Of a stretch of 64,000 nt of DNA, positions 8,938-18,997 are shown one piece after another. The stretch spans positions 186,001 to 250,000 of the forward strand of contig JANQRX010000005.1 in the NCBI GenBank assembly GCA_028284325.1, written 5' to 3'. Origin of the DNA: Bauldia sp. (lineage in GTDB: Bacteria > Pseudomonadota > Alphaproteobacteria > Rhizobiales > Kaistiaceae). The first letter of the stretch is position 1; every line of letters begins with the position of its first letter. Under the pieces are notes generated by a model. That model saw only the letters and a program-made list of their open reading frames with translations, did no database searches and had not been told where the DNA came from. Position numbers and translations under genes: made by a program.

Positions 8938-9687
8938 TTAGCGGAAGGGCCGGGGATCGATGCGGTAGATGCCGCGCTGCTGGCTCTTGCCGGTGGCGGT
9001 GTTGTAGATCGCGACCGAGGTGTTCAGCCCCTGGGCATCGGTGACCACCCATTGGCGAAGCTGATAGGTGCGGGAATCGAAAAACAGGGTCAGGGCGCCG
9101 CCGGTGAAGCGCGACTGCTCGAGGATGGTGAGCGAGATCAGGTCCTGTTCGGTGCGGACCTCGGAGATCAACTGGTCTGAGGTCAGGTCGATGCGGTCCG
9201 ACAGGAGATAGCGCAGCGGCGTCCTGGACAGGGGGTACATGTCCTGTGTCCGCGCCTTGGAGTTCTTGATCGCCACGGTCGAACCGTCGGCGATGATGTC
9301 AAGGCGGACCGGCGGCCGGTAGTGGAAGCGGATGCGGCCCGGTTTGGAGATGAAGAATACGCCCTCGGACTGTTCGCCGCTGGGGCCGAACTGGATGAAC
9401 TCGCCCTCCATCAGCCGGAAGCTGTTGAAGTATTGCGAGATGCGTGCGAGCGCGACCTGCTGTTCCGGGGTGAAGCGCGAGTTGGGCCGGATCGCCACGT
9501 CCGGCTGGACCAGTGCGGCGTTGGGGCTATAGCTGCCGACGTGGCCCGGGCGCAGCCGCGGCGGCGGGACGGGATCGTTGAGCGCCTTCGCGGAGGTCCA
9601 GGCGATGGCGCTCCCGGCCATGACGATCACGGCCGCCAGTCCGCCGTGCCAGCACCGCGTGAGCACCCGATTCCGCCGCCGAATCAA
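8938..9687 (-). CDS. lolA: Outer-membrane lipoprotein carrier protein LolA
   Basis: The product of about 249 residues is a periplasmic chaperone that carries lipoproteins from LolCDE to the outer membrane. After a signal-peptide-like segment it shows the LolA core: YFNSFRLMEGEFIQFGPSGE, GVFFISKPGRIRFHYRPP, LRYLLSDRIDL and a C-terminal half ending VAIYN. The open frame runs back to 9966 inside ftsK, which is not credible. TTG 9687 has an AAGGA Shine-Dalgarno with 8-base spacing; GTG 9666 is the alternative. It follows ftsK in the usual ftsK-lolA order. Confidence 0.88.
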   Translation of the reverse strand: MIRRRNRVLTRCWHGGLAAVIVMAGSAIAWTSAKALNDPVPPPRLRPGHVGSYSPNAALVQPDVAIRPNSRFTPEQQVALARISQYFNSFRLMEGEFIQFGPSGEQSEGVFFISKPGRIRFHYRPPVRLDIIADGSTVAIKNSKARTQDMYPLSRTPLRYLLSDRIDLTSDQLISEVRTEQDLISLTILEQSRFTGGALTLFFDSRTYQLRQWVVTDAQGLNTSVAIYNTATGKSQQRGIYRIDPRPFR

Positions 9688-9766
9688 AGCCCGACATCCT
9701 TGTCCATGCGGCGCGCTTAACCGCGATCTGTGGCGAATTCGCGACGGCGCGGGGCGAAAGACCGCC

Positions 9767-12322
9767 TCACGCGAAGCGGGATTCGCCCTCGTCGTCTTCG
9801 ACCAGGATGTCACGCTTGCCGGCATGGTTGGCGGGCCCGACGACACCTTCCTCCTCCATCCGCTCGATGATTGACGCGGCGCGATTGTAGCCGATCGACA
9901 GGCGGCGCTGGATATAGCTGGTCGAGGCCTTGCGGTCGCGGAGCACGATGGCCACGGCCTGGTCATAAAGCGTGTTGGCGGAGGAGTCGCCGTCGTCGGC
10001 GAGCGCGTTCGCCACGGGATCGTCCTCGTTGTCCATGGTCACGGTGTGGAGGTAGTCGGGCGCGCCCTGGTCCTTCAGGTGGGCCACCACCTCCTCGACC
10101 TCCTCGTCGCTGACGAAGGGGCCGTGGACGCGCTGGATGCGCCCGCCGCCGGCCATGTAGAGCATGTCGCCCTGGCCGAGAAGCTGCTCCGCGCCCTGCT
10201 CGCCGAGGATGGTGCGGCTGTCGATCTTGGAGGTAACCTGGAAGGAGATGCGGGTCGGGAAGTTGGCCTTGATGGTACCGGTGATGACGTCGACCGACGG
10301 GCGCTGGGTGGCCATCACCACGTGGATGCCGGCGGCCCGGGCCATCTGCGCCAGGCGCTGGACCGCGCCCTCGATGTCCTTGCCGGCAACCATCATCAGG
10401 TCGGCCATCTCGTCGATGATGACGACGATGAACGGCATGGGCTCGAGCGCCAGCTCCTCCTGCTCGTAGATCGCCTCGCCGGTGTCCGGGTCGAAGCCGG
10501 TCTGGACCGTGCGCGTCAGCGTCTCGCCCCGGGCCGCGGCCTCGGCGACGCGGGAGTTGAAGCCATGGAGGTTGCGCACGCCGAGCTTCGACATCTTGCG
10601 ATACCGATCTTCCATTTCGCGTACGGTCCATTTCAGGGCAACGACCGCCTGTTTCGGATCCGTGACGACGGGCGTCAGCAGATGCGGGATGCCGTCATAG
10701 GTGGACAGCTCCAGCATCTTGGGGTCGATCATGATCAGGCGACACTCCTCCGGCGACATGCGGTAGAGCAGCGACAGGATCATGGTGTTGATCGACACCG
10801 ACTTGCCGGAGCCGGTGGTGCCGGCGACCAGAAGATGGGGCATGCGGGCGAGGTCGGCGATCACCGGCTCGCCGCCGATGGTCTTGCCGAGGCACAGGCC
10901 AAGCCGCGACTTCGAATCCTCGAAGTCGCGCGAGGCCAGCAGCTCGCGCAGATAGACGGTCTCGCGGCGCGTGTTGGGCAGTTCGATACCGATGGCGTTC
11001 TTGCCGGGAATGACGGCCACGCGGCAGGAGATGGCGCTCATGGAGCGGGCGATGTCGTCGGCGAGCCCGATCACCCGGGCCGACTTGATGCCCGGTGCCG
11101 GCTCCAGCTCGTAGAGCGTGACGACCGGCCCAGGCCGGACGTTGATGATCTCGCCGCGCACGCCGAAGTCGTCGAGCACGCCTTCCAGCAGCCGCGCGTT
11201 CTGTTCGAGCGCGTCCTCGCTGAGTTCGCTTTGGCCGCTGTCGGCGGGCGGTTCGGTCAGGAGGTGGAGCGGCGGGAGGTTGAACCCGTCGGGCTCCAGC
11301 AGCGAGCCCTGGGCCTCGCGGGTGCTCCGCCGGCCGCGGCGCGGCTTGGCGGCCGCCTTGGCGACGCGGGCCCGGCGTGACGTGCGCCGCGGCCCTTCGT
11401 CATCGGCATAGCCGTCGTCGATCTCGTCATCGTCCTCGATCGGCTGCGGCGACCAGGCGGCGTCGTGCATGCGCGGCTCGACCCGATCGAGATCGAGGCT
11501 TGCCGGATCGAGCGCCTCTCGACGGTTGCCGCCGGCGAGGCGGCGGCGCAGCGCCGCACCGGCGCTCAACGCGACATGGGTCGCCGCGCCGGCGAGCAGG
11601 GCCAGCCGCCCCGGCTCGCGTTCGTCGTCGTCCTCGAAGTCGTCGTCGAGGAAATCGCCCTCGTCCGCTTCGACGACGACCGGCTTTGACGCACGGCGCC
11701 GCGCCGGCGGGGCTTCGGCAAGGCCATCCTCGGGCAGGTCGGCAGGCTCGCGATAGAGGATGAGGCCGCAGGCGTGGAGCGTCAGCGTGACCGCCGCGAG
11801 GCCCGAGAGAAGCGTGGTCGCCAGCAGGCCGGCGCCGGGCAGCGCACCGCCGGCGAGGCCGGCCGGAAGCCGCATCAGCACGTCGCCGATGGCACCGCCC
11901 AGGCCGGTGGGCAGCGGCCAGTTGGGGGTCACCGGCAGGCCGGTCAGCGCCAGGGTCGTGGCAAGGATGGCGCCGAACCAGGTCAGGGCCTGATAGCGGG
12001 TGAAGCGCACGTCCATGCCGAAGACCACGCGCCACGCCCACAGGACCGGCGGCACCAGCACCAGCGAGGCGGCGATCCCGAACATCTGGGTCAGGAAGTC
12101 GGCGACGATGGCGCCCGGCCAACCGAGCACGTTGCGGATGGGCGCATCGGTCGACAGGCTGAGGCTCGGATCGGTCACCGCCCAGGTCGCGAGGCTTGCG
12201 GCGACCGCGGCGGCGGCGGCGAGCCCGGCGAGGCCGACGAAGGCGCTGAGATTGCGTTTGACGGTGCGGCGGAGGCTGCCGTCGTCGTTGACGGCGAGTG
12301 CAGAGGTGCGGGCGGTACGCAT
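9767..12322 (-). CDS. ftsK: DNA translocase FtsK
   Basis: The 851-residue product is the septal DNA pump that segregates chromosome ends and activates XerCD at dif. The N-terminus has four hydrophobic membrane segments (residues about 28-190). An acidic, low-complexity linker follows ([17 protein letters not shown]-like, about 215-300). The motor domain contains Walker A GTTGSGKS near residue 500 and Walker [15 protein letters not shown] near 635. The C-terminal gamma winged helix ([17 protein letters not shown]) reads KOPS sites. The linker is short compared with E. coli FtsK but normal for alphaproteobacteria. ATG 12322 is preferred over TTG 12328. Confidence 0.96.
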   Translation of the reverse strand: MRTARTSALAVNDDGSLRRTVKRNLSAFVGLAGLAAAAAVAASLATWAVTDPSLSLSTDAPIRNVLGWPGAIVADFLTQMFGIAASLVLVPPVLWAWRVVFGMDVRFTRYQALTWFGAILATTLALTGLPVTPNWPLPTGLGGAIGDVLMRLPAGLAGGALPGAGLLATTLLSGLAAVTLTLHACGLILYREPADLPEDGLAEAPPARRRASKPVVVEADEGDFLDDDFEDDDEREPGRLALLAGAATHVALSAGAALRRRLAGGNRREALDPASLDLDRVEPRMHDAAWSPQPIEDDDEIDDGYADDEGPRRTSRRARVAKAAAKPRRGRRSTREAQGSLLEPDGFNLPPLHLLTEPPADSGQSELSEDALEQNARLLEGVLDDFGVRGEIINVRPGPVVTLYELEPAPGIKSARVIGLADDIARSMSAISCRVAVIPGKNAIGIELPNTRRETVYLRELLASRDFEDSKSRLGLCLGKTIGGEPVIADLARMPHLLVAGTTGSGKSVSINTMILSLLYRMSPEECRLIMIDPKMLELSTYDGIPHLLTPVVTDPKQAVVALKWTVREMEDRYRKMSKLGVRNLHGFNSRVAEAAARGETLTRTVQTGFDPDTGEAIYEQEELALEPMPFIVVIIDEMADLMMVAGKDIEGAVQRLAQMARAAGIHVVMATQRPSVDVITGTIKANFPTRISFQVTSKIDSRTILGEQGAEQLLGQGDMLYMAGGGRIQRVHGPFVSDEEVEEVVAHLKDQGAPDYLHTVTMDNEDDPVANALADDGDSSANTLYDQAVAIVLRDRKASTSYIQRRLSIGYNRAASIIERMEEEGVVGPANHAGKRDILVEDDEGESRFA

Positions 12323-12443
12323 GGGCAACCCTGTTTGACGCGACTTGTGTTCGGCAGGGCGCGGTCCGGCGTTGCCGGATGCGCGTCTGCGAGGTCCCGT
12401 AGCCTAAGCCCGGTTGGTAAAGCCCCCATTAACCAACGAAAAA

Positions 12444-12472
12444 GCCCGGCCGGCGCAGGGCGCCGGCCGGGC
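12444..12472 (-). terminator. Rho-independent terminator of amtB
   Basis: The arms GCCCGGCCGGCGC and GCGCCGGCCGGGC give a 13-bp perfect stem with a 3-base loop. On the minus strand it is followed directly by TTTTTCGTT, a classic terminator. It lies 30 bases beyond the amtB stop and before ftsK, separating the two transcripts. Confidence 0.85.
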
Positions 12473-12501
12473 CGGGAGGATGCCCCCAAGGGTTTTGGCG
12501 G

Positions 12502-13797
12502 TCAGTGCACGACTTCGCCGTGCAGGTTGATGTCGAGACCCTCGGTCTCCACGTCGGGCGAGACGCGCAGGCCGATGACCATGTCGATCACCTTGAGGAT
12601 CACGAACGAGGCGACCGCCGACCACACGATGGTGGCGATGATGCCGTAGACCTGGGTCACGACCTGGCCGGCATTGCCTTCCAGCAGGCCGCCGGTGCCG
12701 CCGATGGCCTCGACCGCGAACACGCCCGTCAGGATCGCACCGACGATGCCGCCGACGCCGTGGACACCGAAGGCGTCCAGCGAGTCGTCATAGCCCAGCA
12801 TCGGCTTGATGGTGACCACCGCCCAGTAGCAGATGATGCCCGAGGCGAGGCCGATGATCAGCGCGCCCATGGGGCCGACGAAGCCCGAGGCCGGCGTGAT
12901 CGCCACCAGGCCGGCAATGGCGCCGGAGATGATGCCAAGCACGCTCGGTTTGCCGCGGGCGATCCATTCGGCGAACATCCAGGCGAGCGCCGCGGCGGCC
13001 GTGGAGATCTGGGTGACGGCCATGGCCATGCCGGCGCCGTTGTTGGCGCCCAGCGCCGAACCGGCGTTGAAGCCGAACCAACCGACCCACAGCAACGACG
13101 CACCGATCACGCTGTAGACGAGATTGTGCGGGGCCATGTTCTCCTGGCCCATGCCGGAACGCTTGCCGAGCACGATCGCCGCCACCAGACCGGCGACGCC
13201 GGCGTTGATGTGCACAACGGTGCCGCCCGCGAAATCGAGCACGCCGGCTTCGGCCAGGAAGCCGCCGCCCCACACCCAGTGGGTGACCGGCGCGTAGACG
13301 ATGAGGCTCCACAGGCCCATGAACCAGAGCATGGACGAGAACTTCATGCGATCGGCAAAGGCGCCGGCAATCAGCGCCGGGGTGATGATGGCGAACGTCA
13401 TCTGGAAGGTCATGAAGACCGATTCCGGAATCGTTCCCTCCATCGAGTCGGCGGTGAGGTTGTTCAGGAAGGCGTTGGACAGGCCGCCGACCCAGGCGTT
13501 GAGCCCGCCGCCATCGGTGAAGGCCAGCGAGTAGCCGGCCACCATCCAGATGATCGACATCAGACAGGTGATGGCGAAGCTCTGCATGACGGTCGACAGG
13601 ACGTTCTTCTTGCGGACCATGCCGCCGTAGAAGAGGGCCAGGCCCGGAATCGTCATCAGAAGGACGAGGGCGGTGGCGGTGAGGATCCAGGCGGTGTCGC
13701 CGGTGTCGAGCGCGGGTTCGGCGTCCTGCGCAAGCGCGGCGGTCGCGCCCATCATCAGGACGGCGGCTGCCGGGAGAATTGCCTTGATACGTAACAT
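12502..13797 (-). CDS. amtB: Ammonium transporter AmtB
   Basis: The 431-residue product has a cleavable signal peptide (MLRIKAILPAAA to about residue 22), then eleven hydrophobic segments typical of Amt channels. Family marks are LALFYGGMVRKKNVLS, the FQMTFAIITPALIAGAFADR region, DFAGGTVVHINAGVAGL with a pore histidine, and DAFGVHGVGGIVGAILTGVF with the second. Amt proteins carry ammonium across the inner membrane and are gated by GlnK. The start was placed at ATG 13797, giving the signal peptide; the frame extends further upstream without need. A consensus sigma-54 promoter lies 65 bases upstream, so expression should rise under nitrogen limitation. Confidence 0.95.
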   Translation of the reverse strand: MLRIKAILPAAAVLMMGATAALAQDAEPALDTGDTAWILTATALVLLMTIPGLALFYGGMVRKKNVLSTVMQSFAITCLMSIIWMVAGYSLAFTDGGGLNAWVGGLSNAFLNNLTADSMEGTIPESVFMTFQMTFAIITPALIAGAFADRMKFSSMLWFMGLWSLIVYAPVTHWVWGGGFLAEAGVLDFAGGTVVHINAGVAGLVAAIVLGKRSGMGQENMAPHNLVYSVIGASLLWVGWFGFNAGSALGANNGAGMAMAVTQISTAAAALAWMFAEWIARGKPSVLGIISGAIAGLVAITPASGFVGPMGALIIGLASGIICYWAVVTIKPMLGYDDSLDAFGVHGVGGIVGAILTGVFAVEAIGGTGGLLEGNAGQVVTQVYGIIATIVWSAVASFVILKVIDMVIGLRVSPDVETEGLDINLHGEVVH

Positions 13798-13861
13798 TTG
13801 AGCCTTCCACGGTGGTTGCACATGAATTGGGCGGCAGAATCCGCGCCTCATGTCCGACCTA

Positions 13862-13876
13862 GCAATCACCGTGCCA
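13862..13876 (-). promoter_or_regulatory. Sigma-54 (-24/-12) promoter of amtB
   Basis: The minus strand reads TGGCACGGTGATTGC, an exact match to the TGGCAC-N5-TTGC consensus, about 65 bases before the amtB start codon. Such promoters need RpoN and an activator such as NtrC, fitting an ammonium transporter. Confidence 0.8.
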
Positions 13877-13985
13877 TATCGGTCAGGCGTCTATTATCCC
13901 ATATTTTCCAGTCGGTTAGAGGATTCGCGAGGGACCCGAAGTCAGGCGGCCAAACGACGGATGCACAAGGAATGAGCACAAAAAA

Positions 13986-14013
13986 GAGGCCGGCGCCGGT
14001 AGGCGCCGACCTC
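13986..14013 (-). terminator. Rho-independent terminator of the second amt gene
   Basis: On the minus strand GAGGTCGGCGCC pairs with GGCGCCGGCCTC (one G-U pair) around a 4-base loop and is followed by a run of six T. It sits 12 bases beyond the stop of the 14025-15242 gene, so the two amt genes are separate transcripts. Confidence 0.85.
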
Positions 14014-14024
14014 CCGAGCCGGTG

Positions 14025-15242
14025 TCAGCCGATGATATCGGCCTCCGGATTGGCGGAGATGCGGTGGATCGACAGATCGGCCCCGCGCCGCTCGTCGTCC
14101 GGCGACAGCCGAAGGCCGAGCACCATGTCGACGACGGTGAAGACGATCAGACCGCCGACGAACGCGTAGGCCGCGCCGAGGATCGAGCCCGCGAGCTGCG
14201 CGGTCAGGGTCACGCCGCCGAGCCCTCCGAGGGCCTCGAGGCCGAAGATGCCGGCCGCGACGCCGCCCCAGAGCCCGCAAAGGCCGTGGAGCGGCCAGAC
14301 GCCGAGCACGTCATCGACCTTCAGCCGCGCCTGGCAGATCTCGAAGCCCTTGACGAAGACGACGCCGGCCACCGCCCCGACGATGAAGCTGCCGGCGGGG
14401 TGCATGATGTCGGAGCCGGCGCAGACCGCGACCAGCCCGGCCAGCGCGCCGTTGTGCACGAAGCCCGGATCACCGCGACCGGCGATGACGGCCGCGATGA
14501 TGCCGCCGGCCATGGCAAGCAGCGAGTTCATGGCGACCAGGCCGGAGACGGACTCCAGCGACTGGGCCGACATGACGTTGAAGCCGAACCAGCCGACGCA
14601 CAGCAGCCACGAGCCCAACGCCAGCCACGGAATGCTGGAGGGCGGGAAGCCGGTACCGGCGGCGCCTTCGCCGTAGCGGCCGAGCCGCGGGCCGAGGCGC
14701 AGCACGGCGGCGAGCGCGATCCAGCCGCCCACGGCGTGGACGACGATGGAGCCCGCGAAATCGTGGAACGGCGCGCCGAAGGCGCCCTCGATCCAGTCCT
14801 GGATGCCGAACCGCGCGTTCCAGACCACGCCTTCGAACAGCGGGTAGACCAGCGCGACCACAAGTGCGGTGGTGATGCACTGGGGCAGGAACTTCATGCG
14901 CTCGGCAATGCCGCCGGAAATGATGGCGGGAATCGCCGCGGCGAACGTGGCCAGGAAGAAGAACTTGACCAGAAGCAGACCCTGGGGCCCGAAGCCGTCG
15001 CCGCTAACCAGATTGGCGGCGCTGGTGAAGAAGCCGGTCTGGTAGGCCAGCCAGTAGCCGATGAGAAAATAGACCGACGCCGAGATGGCGAAGTCCACGA
15101 GGATCTTGACCAGCGCATTGACCTGATTCTTGCGCCGCACGGTGCCGACTTCGAGGAAGGCGAAGCCGCTGTGCATGGCGAAGACAAGGATCGCGCCGAC
15201 CAGTACGAAAAAGACGTCGCCGCCGACGGTGGAATTCGGCAT
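14025..15242 (-). CDS. Ammonium transporter, Amt family (second copy)
   Basis: The 405-residue product is a second Amt channel, clearly distinct from its neighbour. It has no cleaved signal peptide and starts directly with a membrane helix (VFFVLVGAILVFAMHSGFAF). The family motifs are FLEVGTVRRKNQVN, DFAGSIVVHAVGGWIAL with the first pore histidine and GVWPLHGLCGLWGGVAAGIFG with the second. The C-terminus RLSPDDERRGADLSIH resembles the GlnK-responsive tail. It follows glnK in the same direction after 245 bases and has its own sigma-54-like promoter. It may differ from AmtB in affinity or be a sensor; sequence alone does not say. Confidence 0.92.
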   Translation of the reverse strand: MPNSTVGGDVFFVLVGAILVFAMHSGFAFLEVGTVRRKNQVNALVKILVDFAISASVYFLIGYWLAYQTGFFTSAANLVSGDGFGPQGLLLVKFFFLATFAAAIPAIISGGIAERMKFLPQCITTALVVALVYPLFEGVVWNARFGIQDWIEGAFGAPFHDFAGSIVVHAVGGWIALAAVLRLGPRLGRYGEGAAGTGFPPSSIPWLALGSWLLCVGWFGFNVMSAQSLESVSGLVAMNSLLAMAGGIIAAVIAGRGDPGFVHNGALAGLVAVCAGSDIMHPAGSFIVGAVAGVVFVKGFEICQARLKVDDVLGVWPLHGLCGLWGGVAAGIFGLEALGGLGGVTLTAQLAGSILGAAYAFVGGLIVFTVVDMVLGLRLSPDDERRGADLSIHRISANPEADIIG

Positions 15243-15290
15243 GGAATCTCTCCCCAGCCCGTTTTGTGGTCGTTGATGCCGGGGTGCAAT

Positions 15291-15305
15291 TCAATCAGCA
15301 TGCCA
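15291..15305 (-). promoter_or_regulatory. Sigma-54-like promoter of the second amt gene
   Basis: The minus strand reads TGGCATGCTGATTGA, matching TGGCAY-N5-TTGM, 49 bases before the start codon. The GG and TTG cores are intact. The -12 element ends in A rather than C, so it is a good but not perfect match. Confidence 0.6.
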
Positions 15306-15487
15306 AACAGGCAGTCGCCGACGGAGCAGGCAAATCCGCCCTATTCCGCCGTCGATGCCGCCCGACACACGGGCGGCTGCCTGCGTTTTGGGCAGTTCTG
15401 CTAGGCAACCGCCCACGGGCGAGGCACCCGGAGCCGTCGGCCCCGGGCAGGTCACACGATGTGCAGGCCGGGTGGCCTGAATGGGCC

Positions 15488-15925
<438 letters not shown>

Positions 15926-15940
15926 TCAAGCTCTGTGCCA
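15926..15940 (-). promoter_or_regulatory. Sigma-54 (-24/-12) promoter of glnK
   Basis: The minus strand reads TGGCACAGAGCTTGA: a perfect TGGCAC -24 box, five-base spacer and TTGA for the -12 box, about 100 bases before the glnK start. It implies NtrC/RpoN control. Confidence 0.75.
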
Positions 15941-16033
15941 CATGGCCGTCAAGCGCGGAAATCGGCCGTTTTGCGGGGTCGGAGAGGCCGCGGATAACGG
16001 AGCGGCGCCATGGCTGACCAAAAAATAGGCAGT

Positions 16034-16897
16034 TCAGGCGCGGCGCGGCGCCGGACGGCGACGACGGATCAGGCCCTCCTGGGCGACCGAGGCCACCAGC
16101 ACCCCGTCACGGGTGAAGATGTGGCCGAACGACAGGCCCCGCGCCGCGTGCGCCGACGGGCTCGCCTGGACGAACAGGTGCCAGGCGTCGGCGCGCAGCG
16201 GCCGGTGGAACCACATGGAGTGGTCGAGGCTCGCCGCCCGGATGTCGGCGTCGAACACCGAGCGGCCGTGGGTGACGAGGGCCGTGTCGAGAAATGTGAG
16301 GTCGGAGGCGTAGGCGAGCACGCAGCGGTGGATGTCGGCCTCGTCGGGCCAGGGGCCGGCCGCGCGAATCCAGACATTGCGCCCGACCTCGGGGTCGGCG
16401 GGGTCGGGGGCGCGCAGCGGTTCGACCGGCCGGATTTCGATCGGCAGTTCGCTGTAACGCTCGATGCGCACAGCGTCGGTCACCGGGTCGAGGCGTTCCG
16501 CGGCGGCCGGCAGGTTCTCCGGCGGCGGCACGTCGGGCATCGGGATCTGGTGCTCGAAGCCCGGCTCCGGACGGTGGAACGACGCCGTCATCGCGAAGAT
16601 CGCGTGGTCGTGCTGGAAGGCGGTGACCGCGCGGGTGGAGAAGCTGCCGCCGTCGCGCAGGATGTCGACCGCATAGTCGATAGGCACCCGGGTGTCGCCG
16701 GGCAGGATGAAATAGGCGTGCAGCGAATGGACCGGGCGGTCCTTCACGGTGCGGGCGGCGGCCACCAGCGCTTGGCCGATGACCTCACCGCCGAAGACGC
16801 GCTGCCACGTGGTCTGCGGGCTGCGACCGCGGAAGCAATTGTCTTCCAGACGTTCAAGGTCAAGTATGTCGACGAAGGTCTTGCTGGCTTTCGGCAC
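16034..16897 (-). CDS. tesB: Acyl-CoA thioesterase II
   Basis: The 287-residue product is a double-hotdog TesB thioesterase that hydrolyses medium- and long-chain acyl-CoA to free fatty acid and CoA. Visible family features are LEDNCFRGRSP near the start, RVFGGEVIGQALVAA, VHSLHAYFILPGD, then in the second hotdog AYASDLTFLDTAL with the catalytic aspartate, SLDHSMWFHR with the active-site serine/threonine position and LVASVAQEGLIR with the catalytic glutamine. It is divergent from the flavin hydroxylase gene with 67 bases between starts, an arrangement seen in other alphaproteobacteria. Confidence 0.93.
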   Translation of the reverse strand: MPKASKTFVDILDLERLEDNCFRGRSPQTTWQRVFGGEVIGQALVAAARTVKDRPVHSLHAYFILPGDTRVPIDYAVDILRDGGSFSTRAVTAFQHDHAIFAMTASFHRPEPGFEHQIPMPDVPPPENLPAAAERLDPVTDAVRIERYSELPIEIRPVEPLRAPDPADPEVGRNVWIRAAGPWPDEADIHRCVLAYASDLTFLDTALVTHGRSVFDADIRAASLDHSMWFHRPLRADAWHLFVQASPSAHAARGLSFGHIFTRDGVLVASVAQEGLIRRRRPAPRRA

Positions 16898-16964
16898 CGG
16901 CGCTCGAAATCAGTGACCGGACGGGAAGTCAAGCCGCGTGTGGCCGGGCGTATCAGGAGCGGAT

Positions 16965-18197
16965 GTGTCGGACGTGGATGCCAATCGCGCTGACGTGGTG
17001 ATTGCCGGCGGCGGCCAGGTGGGGCTGGCGCTGGCCGTCGCTCTGCGCACCGCCGCGCCCAATCTCGCCGTCACCGTGATCGATGCGGGCGACCCCGCGG
17101 CACGGAAGCGAGCGACCCGCGCTTCGACCATTGCCGCCGGCGGCCGCCATCTGCTCGAGCGTCTCGGCGTCTGGCCGGAGATTGCCGGCGAGGCCGAGCC
17201 GGTCACCTCCATGACCGTCACCGACAGCCGCACCGGCGATACGGTGCGGCCGGTGTTTCTGACCTTCGATCCCGGCGCGGGCAGCGACGGCCCCGGTGCT
17301 CATGTGGTGGCCGACGGTGTGGTGGTCGACGCGCTCTACCGGCGCGCGCGTGCGCTCGGCGCCGAGGTGCGCGAAGCGACGCGGATCGACGGTTACGAGG
17401 ACGAGGGCGCGCGTCTGGTGTGCCGGACCGATGCCGGCGACCGTCTCGCTGCGCGCCTGGTCATCGCCGCCGACGGCCGGCGCTCCAAGCTTCGCGAACT
17501 CGCCGGCATCGCCACCGTCGGGTGGAGCTACGGTCAGTCGGGTATTGTCGCGACCCTCGCCCACGAGCATCCCCATGGCGGCCGGGCGGAGGAGCATTTC
17601 CTGCCCGGCGGGCCGTTCGCGCTCCTGCCGATGAAGGGACTGCGGTCGTCGCTGGTGTGGACCGAACCGACCGAACTTGCGGAGCGGCTGGTGGCCATGC
17701 GGCCGCTGGTGCTCGGTGACGAACTCGCACGGCGTGCCGGCCGCCGGCTGGGGCGGATCGAGATCGTCGAAGGGCCGCGGCACTTTCCGCTCGGGTTGTC
17801 GCTGGCGCGCAGCTTCGTCGCGCCGCGGCTGGCACTTGCGGGCGACGCCGCCCACGGCATGCATCCGCTCGCCGGCCAGGGGCTCAATCTCGGCTATCGC
17901 GACGTTGCGGCGCTGGCCGAGACCCTCGTCGACGCGCACCGCCTCGGCCTCGACCTCGGCGACCTCAACGTGCTGGAACGCTACGACCGCTGGCGGCGGT
18001 TCGATACCGTGGAGATGCTCGCCGTCACCGACGTGCTGAACCGCCTGTTCGCCAACGACAATCCCGCCATGCGGCTGATCCGCGACATTGGCCTCGGCGT
18101 TGTCGACCGGCTGCCGGCGGTGAAGGAACGGCTGGCGGCGGAAGCGCGCGGCGATACCGCGACGGCGCCGCGGCTCCTGCGCGGCATGGCGCTCTGA
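16965..18197 (+). CDS. UbiH/UbiF-family FAD-dependent hydroxylase
   Basis: The 410-residue product is a class A flavin monooxygenase of the UbiH/UbiF/Coq6 group. These hydroxylate the ring during ubiquinone synthesis. The FAD-binding GxGxxG is VVIAGGGQVGLALAVAL, the second fingerprint is LVIAADGRRSKLRELAGI, and the GD motif with the family tail is AGDAAHGMHPLAGQGLNLGY. Which ring position it hydroxylates (UbiH, UbiF, UbiL or UbiM) cannot be decided here. The start GTG 16965 has AGGAG five bases upstream; GTG 16938 is in frame but lacks a ribosome site. Confidence 0.88.
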   Translation: MSDVDANRADVVIAGGGQVGLALAVALRTAAPNLAVTVIDAGDPAARKRATRASTIAAGGRHLLERLGVWPEIAGEAEPVTSMTVTDSRTGDTVRPVFLTFDPGAGSDGPGAHVVADGVVVDALYRRARALGAEVREATRIDGYEDEGARLVCRTDAGDRLAARLVIAADGRRSKLRELAGIATVGWSYGQSGIVATLAHEHPHGGRAEEHFLPGGPFALLPMKGLRSSLVWTEPTELAERLVAMRPLVLGDELARRAGRRLGRIEIVEGPRHFPLGLSLARSFVAPRLALAGDAAHGMHPLAGQGLNLGYRDVAALAETLVDAHRLGLDLGDLNVLERYDRWRRFDTVEMLAVTDVLNRLFANDNPAMRLIRDIGLGVVDRLPAVKERLAAEARGDTATAPRLLRGMAL

Positions 18198-18237
18198 TTC
18201 GTGCGGGCCCGGTGAGGGTTCTTCGATAATCGGACTT

Positions 18238-18300
18238 TGGATCCCGCAACTGCGGAGCGTCATCAAGATGCCGCACCGCGTGCGGGACGACGTTGAGATG
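18238..18300. repeat. REP-like palindromic repeat, copy 1
   Basis: This 63-base unit lies in a 308-base gene-free stretch and is about 85 percent identical, in inverted orientation, to 62368-62430. It contains the hairpin CCGCAC-CGC-GTGCGG and a second small hairpin CCGCA-ac-TGCGG. Two similar copies in intergenic DNA suggest a dispersed REP/BIME-type family of this genome. Confidence 0.7.
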
Positions 18301-18352
18301 GCCCTACCCCTGAAGCCACACCTCGGGATCTGTTGCTCCCAGCTGACGCCCG

Positions 18353-18390
18353 TCAGTCGTCGTCCAGCGGGCGCGCCTCGTCGGTGAGCA
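18353..18390 (-). pseudogene. Duplicated 3' fragment of the Trm112-like gene
   Basis: The minus strand encodes [12 protein letters not shown] and a stop, nearly identical to the C-terminus ([12 protein letters not shown]) of the intact gene at 18998-19198. Of 31 bases around the stop (18352-18382), 29 match the intact copy. Upstream of this tail the frame is unrelated. This is a leftover of a local duplication. The rest of 18301-18505 shows no gene. Confidence 0.65.
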
Positions 18391-18505
18391 GTGCCGCCGC
18401 AGCACTTGCGCCACATCATGTCGATCTCCACCGGACCCTGCAGAGTCGCGTGACAAGCCCAAAGCGTCGGTTCGTCTGCGTGCGACCGACGGAGAGGAGG
18501 TTGTC

Positions 18506-18952
18506 ATGAACGTCGTGCAGTTTGTCGTCGGCCTTGCGTGGCTGACGTTGGGAGCGCTCGTCTACGCGGGGCAGCTCATCTCCGCCGTCAATTTCCCGTT
18601 GGCACAGCGCCTCGGCCTGCAGGAGAAATCCGAAACCGTCGATCCGCTGGTCAGTCGCCTTGAGCTGATGTCCGCGCGCTGGGATCTCGTCGTGCTGTGG
18701 ATCCTGCCCGTCGCAGGTGGTCTCATGCTGCTCGATCATCCCTGGTGGCCGGTCGTCGCCCTGATCGCCGGCAGCATCTACGTCGATGCGGGCGGGCGCG
18801 AATGGGCCAGGGTCCGCGGCCTTGTCGCGCACGGCATGCCGATCGGTTCCGGCCGCGAGCGCGTTATCGTCTACGGGACCTTCAGCTTTCTCATCGTTGC
18901 GGGGCTGGCCGGGATTGCCGTGGCGTTCCCCGAGATGATCCAGCGGATCTGA
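18506..18952 (+). CDS. Small membrane protein of unknown function
   Basis: The 148-residue product is not recognised. It has an N-terminal hydrophobic segment (residues 4-28), a short soluble stretch with QEKSETVDPLVSRLELM, a central hydrophobic pair (about 58-92) and a C-terminal hydrophobic segment (about 122-143). This gives three or four membrane helices and few charged residues. The start ATG 18506 has GGAGAGGAGG just upstream. It is convergent with the Trm112-like gene 45 bases away. It stands alone and nothing in the context suggests a role. Confidence 0.75.
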   Translation: MNVVQFVVGLAWLTLGALVYAGQLISAVNFPLAQRLGLQEKSETVDPLVSRLELMSARWDLVVLWILPVAGGLMLLDHPWWPVVALIAGSIYVDAGGREWARVRGLVAHGMPIGSGRERVIVYGTFSFLIVAGLAGIAVAFPEMIQRI

Positions 18953-18997
18953 CGCCCGACCGGTGACGGTGCGATGCCGTTCGCCGGCTGCCGACGG

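Noticed and set aside
10046-11380. Long plus-strand frame opposite ftsK.
   Set aside because: It is antisense to the ftsK motor domain, with no recognisable domain and atypical amino acid composition.
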